Assembly (NCBI RefSeq): GCF_008247605.1
Contig: NZ_CP043420.1
Span: 434,001-498,000 of the forward strand
Source: Kushneria phosphatilytica
GTDB lineage: Bacteria; Pseudomonadota; Gammaproteobacteria; Pseudomonadales; Halomonadaceae
Direction of reading: 5' to 3'
DNA: 64,000 nucleotides
The notes under the pieces were generated by a model. The model was not told the origin of the DNA. It searched no databases and saw only the letters and a list, made by a program, of their open reading frames with translations. Below, piece after piece: positions 44,540 to 53,505 of this stretch (position 1 is the stretch's first letter; each line of letters opens with the position of its first letter). Both the position numbers and the translations under genes were made by a program.

Positions 44540-45370
44540 TTACCGGGAGGGGGCCAGCATGAAACGCAATGCACGCTGGAGGGCAACCAGTACCACCGAG
44601 GCGTGATCCTCATCCGGAAAGACATGAAACGCGACGCAGGGCTCGCCCGGCAGGTGGCTGACCGTGGCTGCCATGTGTGAGGCGCGACTGATCATGCGTC
44701 GCGCGCGCCGTCGGGCCAGGCTTTGTTTGCGATCCGGCGCCCGGGACTGCCAGGGGGCCAGGTGTTCTTCCCATTCACCGACACCGATGAACAGACGTAT
44801 ATCGCGCCGGGTCAGCCTTGTCATGTGCTCTCGCAGTGCCTGCTCGTTCCACCAGATCGAAGGACTGATGGCGACATGGGTGTGAAAGATGCCGGGGCGC
44901 CGAGCCAGCACATTCAGCACGAAATAGCCGGCCAGCGAATGCCCGAACAGGCTTTGACGTGCGCCATCCAGCGGCCAGTGGTCACGCAGCTCGGGCAGCA
45001 ACTGATCGACAATGAAGGTGAGCAATGCATCACCGCCATGCTCGTTGGCACCGGGCATGTACTCCTCGGCCGGTGGGTCGAAGGTGTAGTCGCGGTAACG
45101 CTCTCTACCGGTCGAATGGGCGTCGGGCGCGCATGCAATGCCGACCACGGCTGCCGGGGCAATACCGGTGGCCTCGGGGCGACGGCTGGTGCGCTGGATG
45201 GCTTCCACGAAGGTGGCAAACAGGGTGTCGGCATCCAGCACTACCACCACCGGCCAGCCCTGCGCCGGTGGTGGGCCTGGCGGTATCCATAGGCGTACGG
45301 GATAGGTGAGACCGCTGACCGCACTCTGCCACTTCTCGGTCGGAGTGGGTGATGAAAGGCACATCAGCAT
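44540..45370 (-). CDS. Siderophore esterase (IroE/Fes-like alpha/beta hydrolase)
   Basis: 276-residue serine hydrolase. The nucleophile is in SLFGHSLAGYFVLNVLA, the preceding strand VVVVLDADTLFATFVEA resembles IroE, and DEDHASVVLVAL contains the catalytic His. No signal peptide, so cytoplasmic cleavage of an ester siderophore to free iron is likely. It overlaps the end of the ATPase gene by 7 bases (GGGAG precedes ATG 45370), making it the last gene of the ferric-siderophore importer operon. Confidence 0.85.
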   Translation of the reverse strand: MLMCLSSPTPTEKWQSAVSGLTYPVRLWIPPGPPPAQGWPVVVVLDADTLFATFVEAIQRTSRRPEATGIAPAAVVGIACAPDAHSTGRERYRDYTFDPPAEEYMPGANEHGGDALLTFIVDQLLPELRDHWPLDGARQSLFGHSLAGYFVLNVLARRPGIFHTHVAISPSIWWNEQALREHMTRLTRRDIRLFIGVGEWEEHLAPWQSRAPDRKQSLARRRARRMISRASHMAATVSHLPGEPCVAFHVFPDEDHASVVLVALQRALRFMLAPSR

Positions 45371-46176
45371 GGATCTCCCGGGGTGAGCACATCGTCGACC
45401 CGAATCTGCAGTGAGTCATGCGGTGGGTGTTCGACCCGGGCGCGAACGCCATACACTTGTGCCAGTGTTACCGGCGTGATCGCCTCGGCGGGCGTGCCTA
45501 TCGCCGCAACCCTGCCGTGCGAAAGCATCACGATGCCGTCGGACCAGCGCGCAGCCACGCCAAGATCGTGCAGTACCATCAGAACAATCATGTGGCGCTC
45601 GCGGGCCAGGCGATGGACCAGCTGCATCACCCGCAGCTGATGCTGCAGATCCAGGGCGCTGATCGGTTCATCGAGCAGCAGCACGCGCGGTTCCCGGGCC
45701 AGCACCTGAGCCAGTGAGACCAGCTGGCGCTGGCCGCCGGAGAGATGATGCAGGCTTTCCAGCGCCAGTTCGGCTACACCGACCCGTGCCAGCACCTCGA
45801 ACGCCCGCTCTTCCAGAGTGCTGCGAGTATTCGCCGTGGTGTGAAGCGGTGAGGCGCGCAGCGCACTGACCACGCTCTCCAGTACGCTCAGCGCTACCCC
45901 CTGGGGCAGACTCTGCGGCATATAGGTGACCAGCCGGGTACGCTCGGAAAGCGAACGCCCCATCAGCTCGCGCCCCTGAAGTCTGATCGAGCCGCTGGCC
46001 GGCTGAAGCCCGGCCAGTGCACGCATCAGGGTACTCTTGCCGGCAGCATTGGGCCCGACCAGTGAATGTACCTCTCCGGCGTACAGCTCGGGCAGAGTGA
46101 TGTCCTCGAGTATTCGGCGTCGGCGATAGCCCGAACTCAGGCGGCTGACTTCCAGTCCTGTTTGCCGAGTATTCAT
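45364..46176 (-). CDS. Ferric siderophore ABC transporter ATPase
   Basis: 270-residue ATPase of the FecE/FepC type. Walker A VGPNAAGKSTLMRAL, signature HLSGGQRQLVSLAQ, and Walker B RVLLLDEPISALDLQH are complete. Couples with the FecCD-like permease, whose stop overlaps this ATG by 4 bases. Ends overlapping the esterase gene. Confidence 0.95.
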   Translation of the reverse strand: MNTRQTGLEVSRLSSGYRRRRILEDITLPELYAGEVHSLVGPNAAGKSTLMRALAGLQPASGSIRLQGRELMGRSLSERTRLVTYMPQSLPQGVALSVLESVVSALRASPLHTTANTRSTLEERAFEVLARVGVAELALESLHHLSGGQRQLVSLAQVLAREPRVLLLDEPISALDLQHQLRVMQLVHRLARERHMIVLMVLHDLGVAARWSDGIVMLSHGRVAAIGTPAEAITPVTLAQVYGVRARVEHPPHDSLQIRVDDVLTPGDPC

Positions 46177-47276
46177 GAAGTGCCTCGCGGTCGCCAGAAG
46201 ATGAGCAGCAGAAAGGCCGGCACACCCACGATGGCCGTCACGATGCCGATCGGCAGGAGGACACCCGGCACCAGCAGCTTGCTGGCAGCCGAAGCCAGCG
46301 ACATCAGCAGCGCTCCGGTCAACAGGCTGCCCGGCAGCAGGAAGCGATGCTCCTCTCCCAGCAGCAGCCGGGCGATATGTGGCCCGACCAGACCGACAAA
46401 GCCGATCGTGCCCGCGAAGGCCACCGAAGTGGCGGCCAGCAAACTGACCCGCAGCAGCGCCATGAAGCGCAAACGGGTGACATTGATGCCAAAGCTGCGG
46501 GCACGATCTTCGCCCAGTCGCAGGGCGGTCAGATGGCCAGCGGCCTGTAGCGAGAACGGCGTGACCAGTAGCAGCACGCCTGCGAGCAGTGCGACGTTGG
46601 GCCAGGTCGCGCGCGAGAGCGATCCCATGCTCCAGAATACCAGCTGTTGTAGTGCTGCCTGGGAGGAAACGAACTGGATCAGTGACACCAGCGCATTAAA
46701 GACGAACACCAGTGCGATCCCCAGCAGCACGATGGTTTCGATGCCGGTACTGCGCAGCCGAGCCATACATTGCAGCAGTAGTACCGAGCCCAGTGCACAG
46801 AGGAAGGCATTGAAAGGCACTGCCCAGTCCGAGGGCATGAACGGTAGGCTGATGCCCAGCACGATGGCGAGGGCGGCCCCGAACGAGGCGGCCGAAGAGA
46901 CGCCCAGGGTGAAGGGGCTGGCCAGCGGATTGTTGAGGATGGTCTGCATCTCCACGCCGGCCAGTGAGAGCGCGGCGCCGACCAACAGAGCCATCAGGGC
47001 ATAGGGCAGGCGGACCTGCCACAGGATCGTGGCCTGGGGAGGCGTCAGGCTGTCGGGCGACAGCATGCCTGTCACGATCTGTCCGATTGACAGGGTCGAA
47101 GGGCCGGTCGACAGATCCACGACCAGGGCAAGGAGACACAGCAGTGTCAGCCCGAGCAGGATCACGAAACGCCGGATCACGGTACGGCGATGCTCGGCCA
47201 GCAGCGCATCGATAGTTGTACCGCTGGTAGCTGCCTCAGGATGAATCGGGTCGCCCTGCCGGATGTGGTCGGTCAT
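46173..47276 (-). CDS. Ferric siderophore ABC transporter permease (FecCD family)
   Basis: 367-residue inner-membrane protein with about 10 spans; SLAGVEMQTILNNPLASPFTLGVSSAA is the FecCD core sequence, split from the coupling-helix segment SLGRATWPN-like SLSRATWPNVALLAG. A single permease gene serves as a homodimer. The ATG follows directly the TAG of the binding-protein gene (TAGATG), so translation is coupled. Confidence 0.95.
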   Translation of the reverse strand: MTDHIRQGDPIHPEAATSGTTIDALLAEHRRTVIRRFVILLGLTLLCLLALVVDLSTGPSTLSIGQIVTGMLSPDSLTPPQATILWQVRLPYALMALLVGAALSLAGVEMQTILNNPLASPFTLGVSSAASFGAALAIVLGISLPFMPSDWAVPFNAFLCALGSVLLLQCMARLRSTGIETIVLLGIALVFVFNALVSLIQFVSSQAALQQLVFWSMGSLSRATWPNVALLAGVLLLVTPFSLQAAGHLTALRLGEDRARSFGINVTRLRFMALLRVSLLAATSVAFAGTIGFVGLVGPHIARLLLGEEHRFLLPGSLLTGALLMSLASAASKLLVPGVLLPIGIVTAIVGVPAFLLLIFWRPRGTS

Positions 47277-48410
47277 CTAGCGGACACCTTCAGGCTGCAG
47301 GGGTGTCAGGCTGACCCAGCCGGTGCCGCGGTAGGGTACTGCCAGAAAGCGGCGGTTGATCTCTTCGAGCGTTTGCCCCGGGTCCGTCTCGGCGAAGAGG
47401 GTTGGATGAATCCAGCCGGCCAGGGCCTCAATGGCGACGAGATCAAGGGGCGAGTTGAGCAATTGATGAGCCAGGCCATGAACATTGCCCGTCCTGACCG
47501 CCGAAAGCTGCGCGATTCCCCGGCGCTGGGTCATGGCTTGCAGTGACGCGCGCGCGGTGTCGGCATCAATGCCGCCGCCCAGCACCATCCCCCCTGTTTT
47601 CTGCATATCCGGCCCGCCGGTGGCGATGTAGATGCCGGGATCACGGGTGATGATGTACTCCAGATTCAGCTTGCCCGTGGTGCTGTTCAGTACATCAGCG
47701 CCGATGTTATGCCCACCGACGAACTCGATGTAACTCCCTACGCTGCCTTTACCCGGCGAGTAGCAGCAATCCCGGGTAATACCGGCGTGTGCTTCCAGAA
47801 AGACCTGCGGGCGATCTGAAGAAGAGCGTTGTGACACTTTCCGTCTGATCCGATCCAGATGTTGCTGGCGGAAGTCGAGAAAGGCTTCGGCCTGCTGCTC
47901 ATGGCCGGTCAGTTGCCCCAGAATGCGCAGACTGCGGGCCTGATGAGCAAACGGATCATTGAAGAAATCGATGAAGACAACCGGGATACCCGCCGCCTGC
48001 AGTTGCGCGAGCCGTGCCTCCCCGGGGCTGCTGCCGAGCGAGAGCACGGCAACATCCGGGGCGGCTGCCAGGATCGACTCCATATCGAAATTCTCTGCCG
48101 AGCTGGCCACTTGCGGCAGCGTTTCAAGCGCCGGAAAGCGTTGCAGATAACGTTTGTAGGTGTATGGGCCGAGGCGATGAATATCCCGGGGCCAGGCAGC
48201 CAACAGACTGACAGGGTTGGGCGTGATCAGCGACAGCGCAATCAGGTCACGGCTATCGTCGATGGAAATGCTGTCAATGTGCTCTGGTACTTCGACGACA
48301 CGGCCCCGCAGGTCAACAATCCGGGCTGCCTGAGCCATCGGTGGAAGCAGCGCCATGACGATTGCCAAGCAGGCCGGAAGAAAAGGGAAGCGTCGAGTGC
48401 AGGCGGTCAT
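47277..48410 (-). CDS. Ferric siderophore periplasmic binding protein
   Basis: 377-residue substrate-binding protein of the FepB/FecB class. A signal peptide (LPACLAIVMALLPPMAQA, cleavage after about residue 27) precedes the two-lobe domain, with VVEVPEHIDSISIDDSRDLI and DVAVLSLGSSPGEARLAQL. ATG 48410 is preceded by AGGGA at seven bases. It opens the operon binding protein - permease - ATPase - esterase. Possible Fur site upstream at 48515. Confidence 0.92.
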   Translation of the reverse strand: MTACTRRFPFLPACLAIVMALLPPMAQAARIVDLRGRVVEVPEHIDSISIDDSRDLIALSLITPNPVSLLAAWPRDIHRLGPYTYKRYLQRFPALETLPQVASSAENFDMESILAAAPDVAVLSLGSSPGEARLAQLQAAGIPVVFIDFFNDPFAHQARSLRILGQLTGHEQQAEAFLDFRQQHLDRIRRKVSQRSSSDRPQVFLEAHAGITRDCCYSPGKGSVGSYIEFVGGHNIGADVLNSTTGKLNLEYIITRDPGIYIATGGPDMQKTGGMVLGGGIDADTARASLQAMTQRRGIAQLSAVRTGNVHGLAHQLLNSPLDLVAIEALAGWIHPTLFAETDPGQTLEEINRRFLAVPYRGTGWVSLTPLQPEGVR

Positions 48411-48727
48411 GGCCATTTCCCTGGATAATGGATGATCGGCATGGAAAGCCACCTGGACAGTAGTAAACGACGGGCACCTGGCAAAACGGCCCCGGATCAT
48501 GATGACGCATGAATTTAATTGATAATATAGATTAAATGCAAATGGTTGTTATTTATGGGCTGGTGGATGCACTCCTTCCTGGCATCGCTATTCAGGCCCG
48601 CTTTCGGCTCCGTCATTTCCGGAGGGATGCCCGACATACGTGGCATAAGGGTTGCCATGGTCACCCCGAACTGTGCGAGTCTCTGGAGTGGTTGTTATCC
48701 ACTGCCATCTCCCGAGGAGAGCCGACC
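48411..48727. other. Divergent spacer between importer and arsC
   Basis: Contains an A/T-rich block near 48511-48545 with the possible Fur site and presumably the promoters for both directions. No gene seen. Confidence 0.5.
48515..48537. promoter_or_regulatory. Possible Fur box before iron importer operon
   Basis: TTAATTGATAATATAGATTAA has the GATAAT core and A/T-rich symmetry of a Fur box, about 105 bases before the binding-protein start. It is less perfect than the one at 42187. Confidence 0.4.
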
Positions 48728-49138
48728 TTGACCAGCGTGATCTATCACAATCCCGATTGCGGCACTTCTCGCAATACTCTGGCGATGATGCGCCATTCCG
48801 GCGATGAGCCTCATGTGATCGAGTATCTGAAAACACCGCCTTCGCGCGTGAAGCTGATCGATCTATTGGCCGCGATGCGCCTTACCCCGCGTGAGCTGCT
48901 CAGAGAGCAGGATCCGCTCTGCAGCGAGCTGGGGTTGGACGATCCATCGCTGGATTCTGAACAGCTGATCGACGCCATGCTGGCGCATCCCGCCCTGATT
49001 GATCGTCCTATCGTGGTAACCGAGCTGGGCGTGCGGCTCTGTCGTCCCTCGGAGAAGGTGCTGGATCTGCTGGCCTACCCGCCGAGCGAATTTACCCGTG
49101 AGGATGGCGAGGTCGTGCGCCTGGGGGAGGTCTCCTGA
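48728..49138 (+). CDS. arsC: Arsenate reductase (glutaredoxin type)
   Basis: 136 residues with TTG start at 48728 (GAGGAG eight bases upstream; no ATG fits as well). It begins TSVIYHNPDCGTSRNTL, with the catalytic Cys11, and contains the three arginines in RELLREQ, DRPIVVTELGVRLCRPSEK seen in E. coli ArsC. It reduces arsenate to arsenite using glutathione/glutaredoxin. No arsR, arsB or acr3 gene is next to it, so it may belong to the broader ArsC/YffB family; retained arginines favour arsenate. Confidence 0.85.
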   Translation: MTSVIYHNPDCGTSRNTLAMMRHSGDEPHVIEYLKTPPSRVKLIDLLAAMRLTPRELLREQDPLCSELGLDDPSLDSEQLIDAMLAHPALIDRPIVVTELGVRLCRPSEKVLDLLAYPPSEFTREDGEVVRLGEVS

Positions 49139-49273
49139 GCCGGGAGAAAGTGCATTCACCAGGCCTTGAGTGACGCAGCGTACGGTTTTCATGCCAGGCC
49201 CGCCTTGCAGCGGGCTTGTATTGCCATGATGAACTATCGCTCGGTGGTTGAGGGTAGTGCCTTTGGGCATCGC

Positions 49274-51028
49274 TCAAAAGGGGGATAACTGATAATCATC
49301 CGGGCGTTCCGAGGCTTCCAGCTCTCCCAGTTGAGAGAAATCTACCGGAGTGAGGATCGTATCCAGGGACATGGAGTGATGGGCCAGATTCTTGACGACC
49401 CGCACCTGTTCGGGCTGACCGTGGGCATCCACCTTCATTACCCAGGCCAGAAATCCCTGTGAAAATCGCACGAGACTCCCGATCGGGTAGAATCCATGGC
49501 GCTGGATATATCGGGTCACCCACTGTTGGTCATACTTTTCGGGTTGGTTGTAGACGTACTGGTAGGCTTCGAAAGGTGTCATGCCAGAGCGCTTGTTGCG
49601 CCCGCGCTGCAAAGTATCGAGGCGGTTGATGATAGCGGTGATGCGAGCAATATCATTCAGATCTTTGGCTGTTCGATGCTCGGGATAACCGCTGCCATCC
49701 AGGCACTCGTTGGCGCCCATGATGACATCTCGATATGTATCACGGTTGAGCCATTCCAGCTTGTCCAGATGACCGTTTAATACCTCGACGTGACCGCTCA
49801 GATACTCCCGTTGCTGACTCGTTAGCGGCGTTTCCAGTGATGGCATCTGTTTACCCAGCATCAGGGGTTTCCCCATCTGGTGCAGCAGGGCACACACGAT
49901 AATATCGCGCGTTTGAAACGAGAATTGTCGAGTGGGTAGCAGGATGTCGCCCAATTGTCCGGCCACGCAGAGCGAGTGACTCAGCCATTGGGGTTCGTCC
50001 TGAAGACAATGAAGGGCGTAGAGCGTCTGCTGGCGATCACGATCAAGCAGATGGATCAGGGTATCGGCGCTGTCATAAAGTGCGTTGCCGGAGAGATGGT
50101 GGCCATTTTTCAGGTGCAGCAGGGTAATGTGCAACTGCCGGGCAATTTCCCTGAAGGCCTTGAGCATCGGGGTGGTGTTTTCCTCCGGTGCCGGTGGTGG
50201 TTCGGTCGTGGCAGCGGTGTATTTCTCAATGAACAATGGTGATCGGTGAGAATGGCGCGTATCCATACCGAGCCTGTAGGCCAGCTCGCTCTCGGCCTCT
50301 CCAACAAGATAGGAGAGACGCTGATCCAGCTGGGATGACATCCCTTCGAAACTGACTCCGATAATGGCGTGATGGGAGCGCCCCGCAGGACGCACATGGC
50401 GTACTCTGGCTTCCAGAGTGATTTCCTCACCATTGGGGAAGCTGATGGCCATGGCGGGCAGATAGCCATTGATGTCGAAGTGGGCACACTCTCGCAAGGG
50501 AAATTCCAGCATACAGCCGCCCAGGGAGAGATTGCGCAATTGTGCCTGGATGGGAGGCAGCCCTGTGTAGACCTCGATTTCTGCCGAGGCCTTCATGCCC
50601 TGGATGAATGGGATGCGTACGCCACCGCGTCGGTTGGTTGTGAACAGGGAGTTGGGCAGCGCGCACTGGATTTCCAGAAATTCTCCGAAATGCCTGACCC
50701 GAATCGGTTCGATATCCTCGAAGTGGATACTTTCCGAACCTGCTGGTCCGTTGATCTTTTCGGCATCCAGCATAATCGATGAGTCGAGAAGGTGGTCATC
50801 ACTGATGTCCTGAAGCCCCGCGATGGCGAGTGACATGGTGCCGGCTTGGGTGTTGACGTGTCTGATACGGGCAGAAACCGGATCCTCGAGGGCGTTCAGA
50901 GTCAGTGAAATATCATGCCGATCCCGTGAGATGGCATTGATGACATTGATGACGTAAGCCTCATCTTCCTGTTGCGATAGGGATTTTGCTTCGGAGGTCT
51001 CGGACTTCCTTGCCGGTTTGAAACTCAT
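49274..51028 (-). CDS. PilZ protein fused to a degenerate HD-GYP domain
   Basis: 584-residue cytoplasmic protein with a YcgR-like N-terminal domain, a PilZ domain with both c-di-GMP motifs intact (RRGGVR at 133-138, NLSLGG at 166-171), a linker to about 290 and an HD-GYP-like domain from about 340. In the latter H351 remains and DGSGYP (444-449) is clear, but the HD pair reads LLHQMGK (381-387; Asp to Gln) and the HHE region reads ANE (439-441). Metal binding and phosphodiesterase activity are thus unlikely. It probably senses c-di-GMP and relays it to another protein. It may share its promoter with a small upstream frame at 51145. Confidence 0.85.
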   Translation of the reverse strand: MSFKPARKSETSEAKSLSQQEDEAYVINVINAISRDRHDISLTLNALEDPVSARIRHVNTQAGTMSLAIAGLQDISDDHLLDSSIMLDAEKINGPAGSESIHFEDIEPIRVRHFGEFLEIQCALPNSLFTTNRRGGVRIPFIQGMKASAEIEVYTGLPPIQAQLRNLSLGGCMLEFPLRECAHFDINGYLPAMAISFPNGEEITLEARVRHVRPAGRSHHAIIGVSFEGMSSQLDQRLSYLVGEAESELAYRLGMDTRHSHRSPLFIEKYTAATTEPPPAPEENTTPMLKAFREIARQLHITLLHLKNGHHLSGNALYDSADTLIHLLDRDRQQTLYALHCLQDEPQWLSHSLCVAGQLGDILLPTRQFSFQTRDIIVCALLHQMGKPLMLGKQMPSLETPLTSQQREYLSGHVEVLNGHLDKLEWLNRDTYRDVIMGANECLDGSGYPEHRTAKDLNDIARITAIINRLDTLQRGRNKRSGMTPFEAYQYVYNQPEKYDQQWVTRYIQRHGFYPIGSLVRFSQGFLAWVMKVDAHGQPEQVRVVKNLAHHSMSLDTILTPVDFSQLGELEASERPDDYQLSPF

Positions 51029-51679
51029 GGCGGGTGCTCTCCATATGAAGGCAGGGCGCTGGTTAAACCTCAGGAAACTGCATCAGGAAAGTGAGTCGGC
51101 GGCCGGGGACGACCCAAGGGCTCTCCCTGCCTTTCGATACAGGGCTACTTGAGCAGGCTATCCTGCCGGGCGCTGTTCTCGATCTCCACAGCCACGGTGA
51201 TCGGATGAAAGGCCCTCCCGGGCGCCATGCGTGTGTTCAGACCGGCACTCGAAGGCCCCTGTCGAATCATATCGATGATCCTGTTGTTCATTCTGGTTCC
51301 CTGCAGAAGTGCTTCGGTCTTCCCGGCCGCGCCACTTCATTTTGGAAAAAGGACGATCATTCCCTGATGCCCTTCAGACAGCCCGGTTTTGCAAACGAAT
51401 ATGGTTTCCCTGTTATTGGTATTAATAAAAAAGCAGGTCTATCCGCTCTTGAGAATTGGATAAAGGAATTAATAAGCCCTGAACCGAGCTTAGGACAGCT
51501 TTGAGATTGGCAGAAGCAGCAATTGCTCTTCGGATGTTATCAGAGCGACATAAAGCTGCTGGAGGGCCCCTTTTTGGTAGGCAAGTGCAACGGCTGATCG
51601 TGAACCGGATAGTGACCTGTCAGGCGATACGGGCACCAGCCGGTTCGCTGGCAGTGTCACGCGATGGAGAATATCCGAG
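51029..51679. other. Intergenic region with a possible small gene
   Basis: Mostly non-coding. One candidate small gene at 51145-51291 on the minus strand is listed separately. A plus-strand frame ending at 51504 and another starting at 51501 overlap stop/start but lack family likeness and ribosome sites. The right half is A/T-richer than average. Confidence 0.4.
51145..51291 (-). CDS. Possible small protein upstream of PilZ gene
   Basis: A 48-residue frame MNNRIIDMIRQGPSSAGL...DSLLK with ATG 51291 preceded by AGGGAA at six bases. It is on the same strand as, and 117 bases before, the PilZ/HD-GYP gene. Unrecognised. Support is only the ribosome site, the neighbour and a normal amino-acid mix. 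Confidence 0.35.
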   Translation of the reverse strand: MNNRIIDMIRQGPSSAGLNTRMAPGRAFHPITVAVEIENSARQDSLLK

Positions 51680-52570
51680 TCAGATACTTGCGGTCAGCCG
51701 CCCGATTTCGGCAATTACGCCGTCACGCTCTTCCTTCGAGGCAGCGGGTAAATGGCAATAGGCCGTCACCAGCATGGCGCCACGATGCCCCGGCCACGCG
51801 ACCCCGATATCGCTGACCGCGCCGCTTGCGTTGGTGCCGGTCTTGTCGCCAATCAGCCATGTGTCGGGCATGCCGGCGCGCAATCGATCACTGCCGGTCT
51901 GGCTTTCCACCAGCCAGGCGCTCAGATGGTGGCGTGAGGCAGAGGAGAGGGCATCTGCAAACAACAGTTTGCGCAGGTTGCCCAGCATGGCCCATGGGGT
52001 CGTGGTATCACGCTGGTCATCTTCGGAGTCGTGCTCGTTGAGTGCCGGCTCGATTCGGTCGAAGCGGGTAACCCGGTCATCCAGCGAGCGGGTATAGGCG
52101 GTCAGGGCCGTTGGGCCGCCAAAGCTTGTCAGCAGCAGGTTACCGGCCGTGTTGTCGCTGTGCGTAATGGCGGCCCGACAGAGTGCTTCCAGAGTCATGC
52201 CCTGGGGGCCGGCATATTGCCGTGTGATCGGTGACCATTCGAGCAGGTCCTGCTGTTCAAAGCGAATGCGGCGCGTCAGCTGCTCGCGGCCACGATCGAC
52301 ACGGGCCAGTACCAGGGCCGCTGCCATGACCTTGCCGGTGCTGGTGAGCAGAAAGCGTTCATTGGCCCGATGCCTCACACAACGGCCGCTGGCGATATCA
52401 CAGATGGCGACGCCCAGTCGGCTGCCGGTATGTTGCCGTTCAAGCGCCTTGAGACGTTCAACCACATCGCTGAGTCCATCGACGGAATAGGCCTCGGCAG
52501 GCCGGACCAGCAGGGCTGGCAGGAGCATCATGGAGGTATTCAGAAGGCGACGGCGGGACAGCAGTGGCAT
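51680..52570 (-). CDS. Class A beta-lactamase with Tat-like signal
   Basis: 296-residue serine beta-lactamase. All active-site elements are present: S77-T-G-K80 (Ambler 70-73), SDN 138-140 (130 loop), E174 in EPALN (166) and KTG 243-245 (234). The N-terminus has SRRRLLN before a hydrophobic stretch, like a Tat signal. The start ATG 52570 follows GGAG; ATG 52630 would add 20 residues. No Cys precedes the active Ser, so the C69-C238 disulfide of class A carbapenemases is absent. No mobile element adjoins, so it looks chromosomal. Confidence 0.9.
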   Translation of the reverse strand: MPLLSRRRLLNTSMMLLPALLVRPAEAYSVDGLSDVVERLKALERQHTGSRLGVAICDIASGRCVRHRANERFLLTSTGKVMAAALVLARVDRGREQLTRRIRFEQQDLLEWSPITRQYAGPQGMTLEALCRAAITHSDNTAGNLLLTSFGGPTALTAYTRSLDDRVTRFDRIEPALNEHDSEDDQRDTTTPWAMLGNLRKLLFADALSSASRHHLSAWLVESQTGSDRLRAGMPDTWLIGDKTGTNASGAVSDIGVAWPGHRGAMLVTAYCHLPAASKEERDGVIAEIGRLTASI

Positions 52571-52821
52571 CAGAGAATGCTCCGAGAGACCTTCAGAGAA
52601 TGAATGGCACGTCCGCAAACCATCCTGCATGCTCTTGCGGGCGGATTGTGGCGTATCGGAGGAGACAATCGAGTCAGATTAAAGCGATGCGCCAAGCAGA
52701 CATGATGCCATAGCTCAGTGCGCAGACATCATGAAAAAGGGAATGGGCTTCATCGGAAAGAAGTGGGTGCCGACAAATCGGCAAGCGGACCTGGATCACA
52801 TGTCGGCGTTTCAGGCCGAAT

Positions 52822-53505
52822 TTAACGAAGCACCTTCTGCCAGCGCTTGATCTTCATGCGGGAGCGTCTGGAATAGAGCTGCTTGGTCGTCAGTTTACGG
52901 GGTTTCAGAAGGAGCTGCTGGTTATCATCAAGTTCGAGATCAAATATGCGTTGGGCACCTATCGGACCGTTTTCCGAGCCGAAAACAGCAATGAGGCCGA
53001 TCTCCAGCGAGCGCAGTTCGAGCTTTTGCTCATTGGAAGTATATTTCTCGTCCAGATGAATACCCTGCTCGCGGGCGACCTGCTGGATCAGGTCACCGAA
53101 CATGCCAGCTTCCATGTAGTCGCCCGATTTCAGCGGGCCCTGGCGGGTGACCCGGGCCAGGTGATGCTCGCTTGAACTAATATCACGGCTTGAACTTTCC
53201 CCCTGCTGATCGAGAACATCGGTGACATCGCTGAACCAGGTGCCATGGGAGGTCTCGAGCTGTACCACTACGGCTTCAACGAAGATCGCCTGCACACTCA
53301 TGTTACTGATCAGGCAAAGGGAGTTGATATCCCGCCCGCGGCCGCGATTGATGACGATGCGAGGGCTCTGCTGCACCCTGAAATTGTGCAAGAGCAGCTG
53401 CAGATAGATGCCCCAGATCAGCAACATGCCGAAACTGACGATGCCGCTGAATACAGCGGCGTTGGCGGTCAACCAGCTCCAGAAGGCGGTGGCCCAGGTC
53501 AACAT
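52822..53505 (-). CDS. Hypothetical membrane-anchored protein
   Basis: 227-residue protein not recognised. One membrane span near residues 18-40 (FSGIVSFGMLLIWGIYLQLLL), then a cytoplasmic domain of about 180 residues that starts with SPRIVINRGRGRDINSLCLISNMS, a beta-rich style, and ends with a very basic tail (KIKRWQKVLR). ATG 53505 has AAGGA at seven bases. No operon partner. Candidates are membrane anchoring of a stress or cell-envelope sensor, but nothing in the sequence proves it. Confidence 0.6.
   Translation of the reverse strand: MLTWATAFWSWLTANAAVFSGIVSFGMLLIWGIYLQLLLHNFRVQQSPRIVINRGRGRDINSLCLISNMSVQAIFVEAVVVQLETSHGTWFSDVTDVLDQQGESSSRDISSSEHHLARVTRQGPLKSGDYMEAGMFGDLIQQVAREQGIHLDEKYTSNEQKLELRSLEIGLIAVFGSENGPIGAQRIFDLELDDNQQLLLKPRKLTTKQLYSRRSRMKIKRWQKVLR

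Noticed and set aside
51091..51504. 137-residue plus-strand frame before the beta-lactamase
   Set aside because: No ribosome site or family likeness, and base composition changes midway through it.
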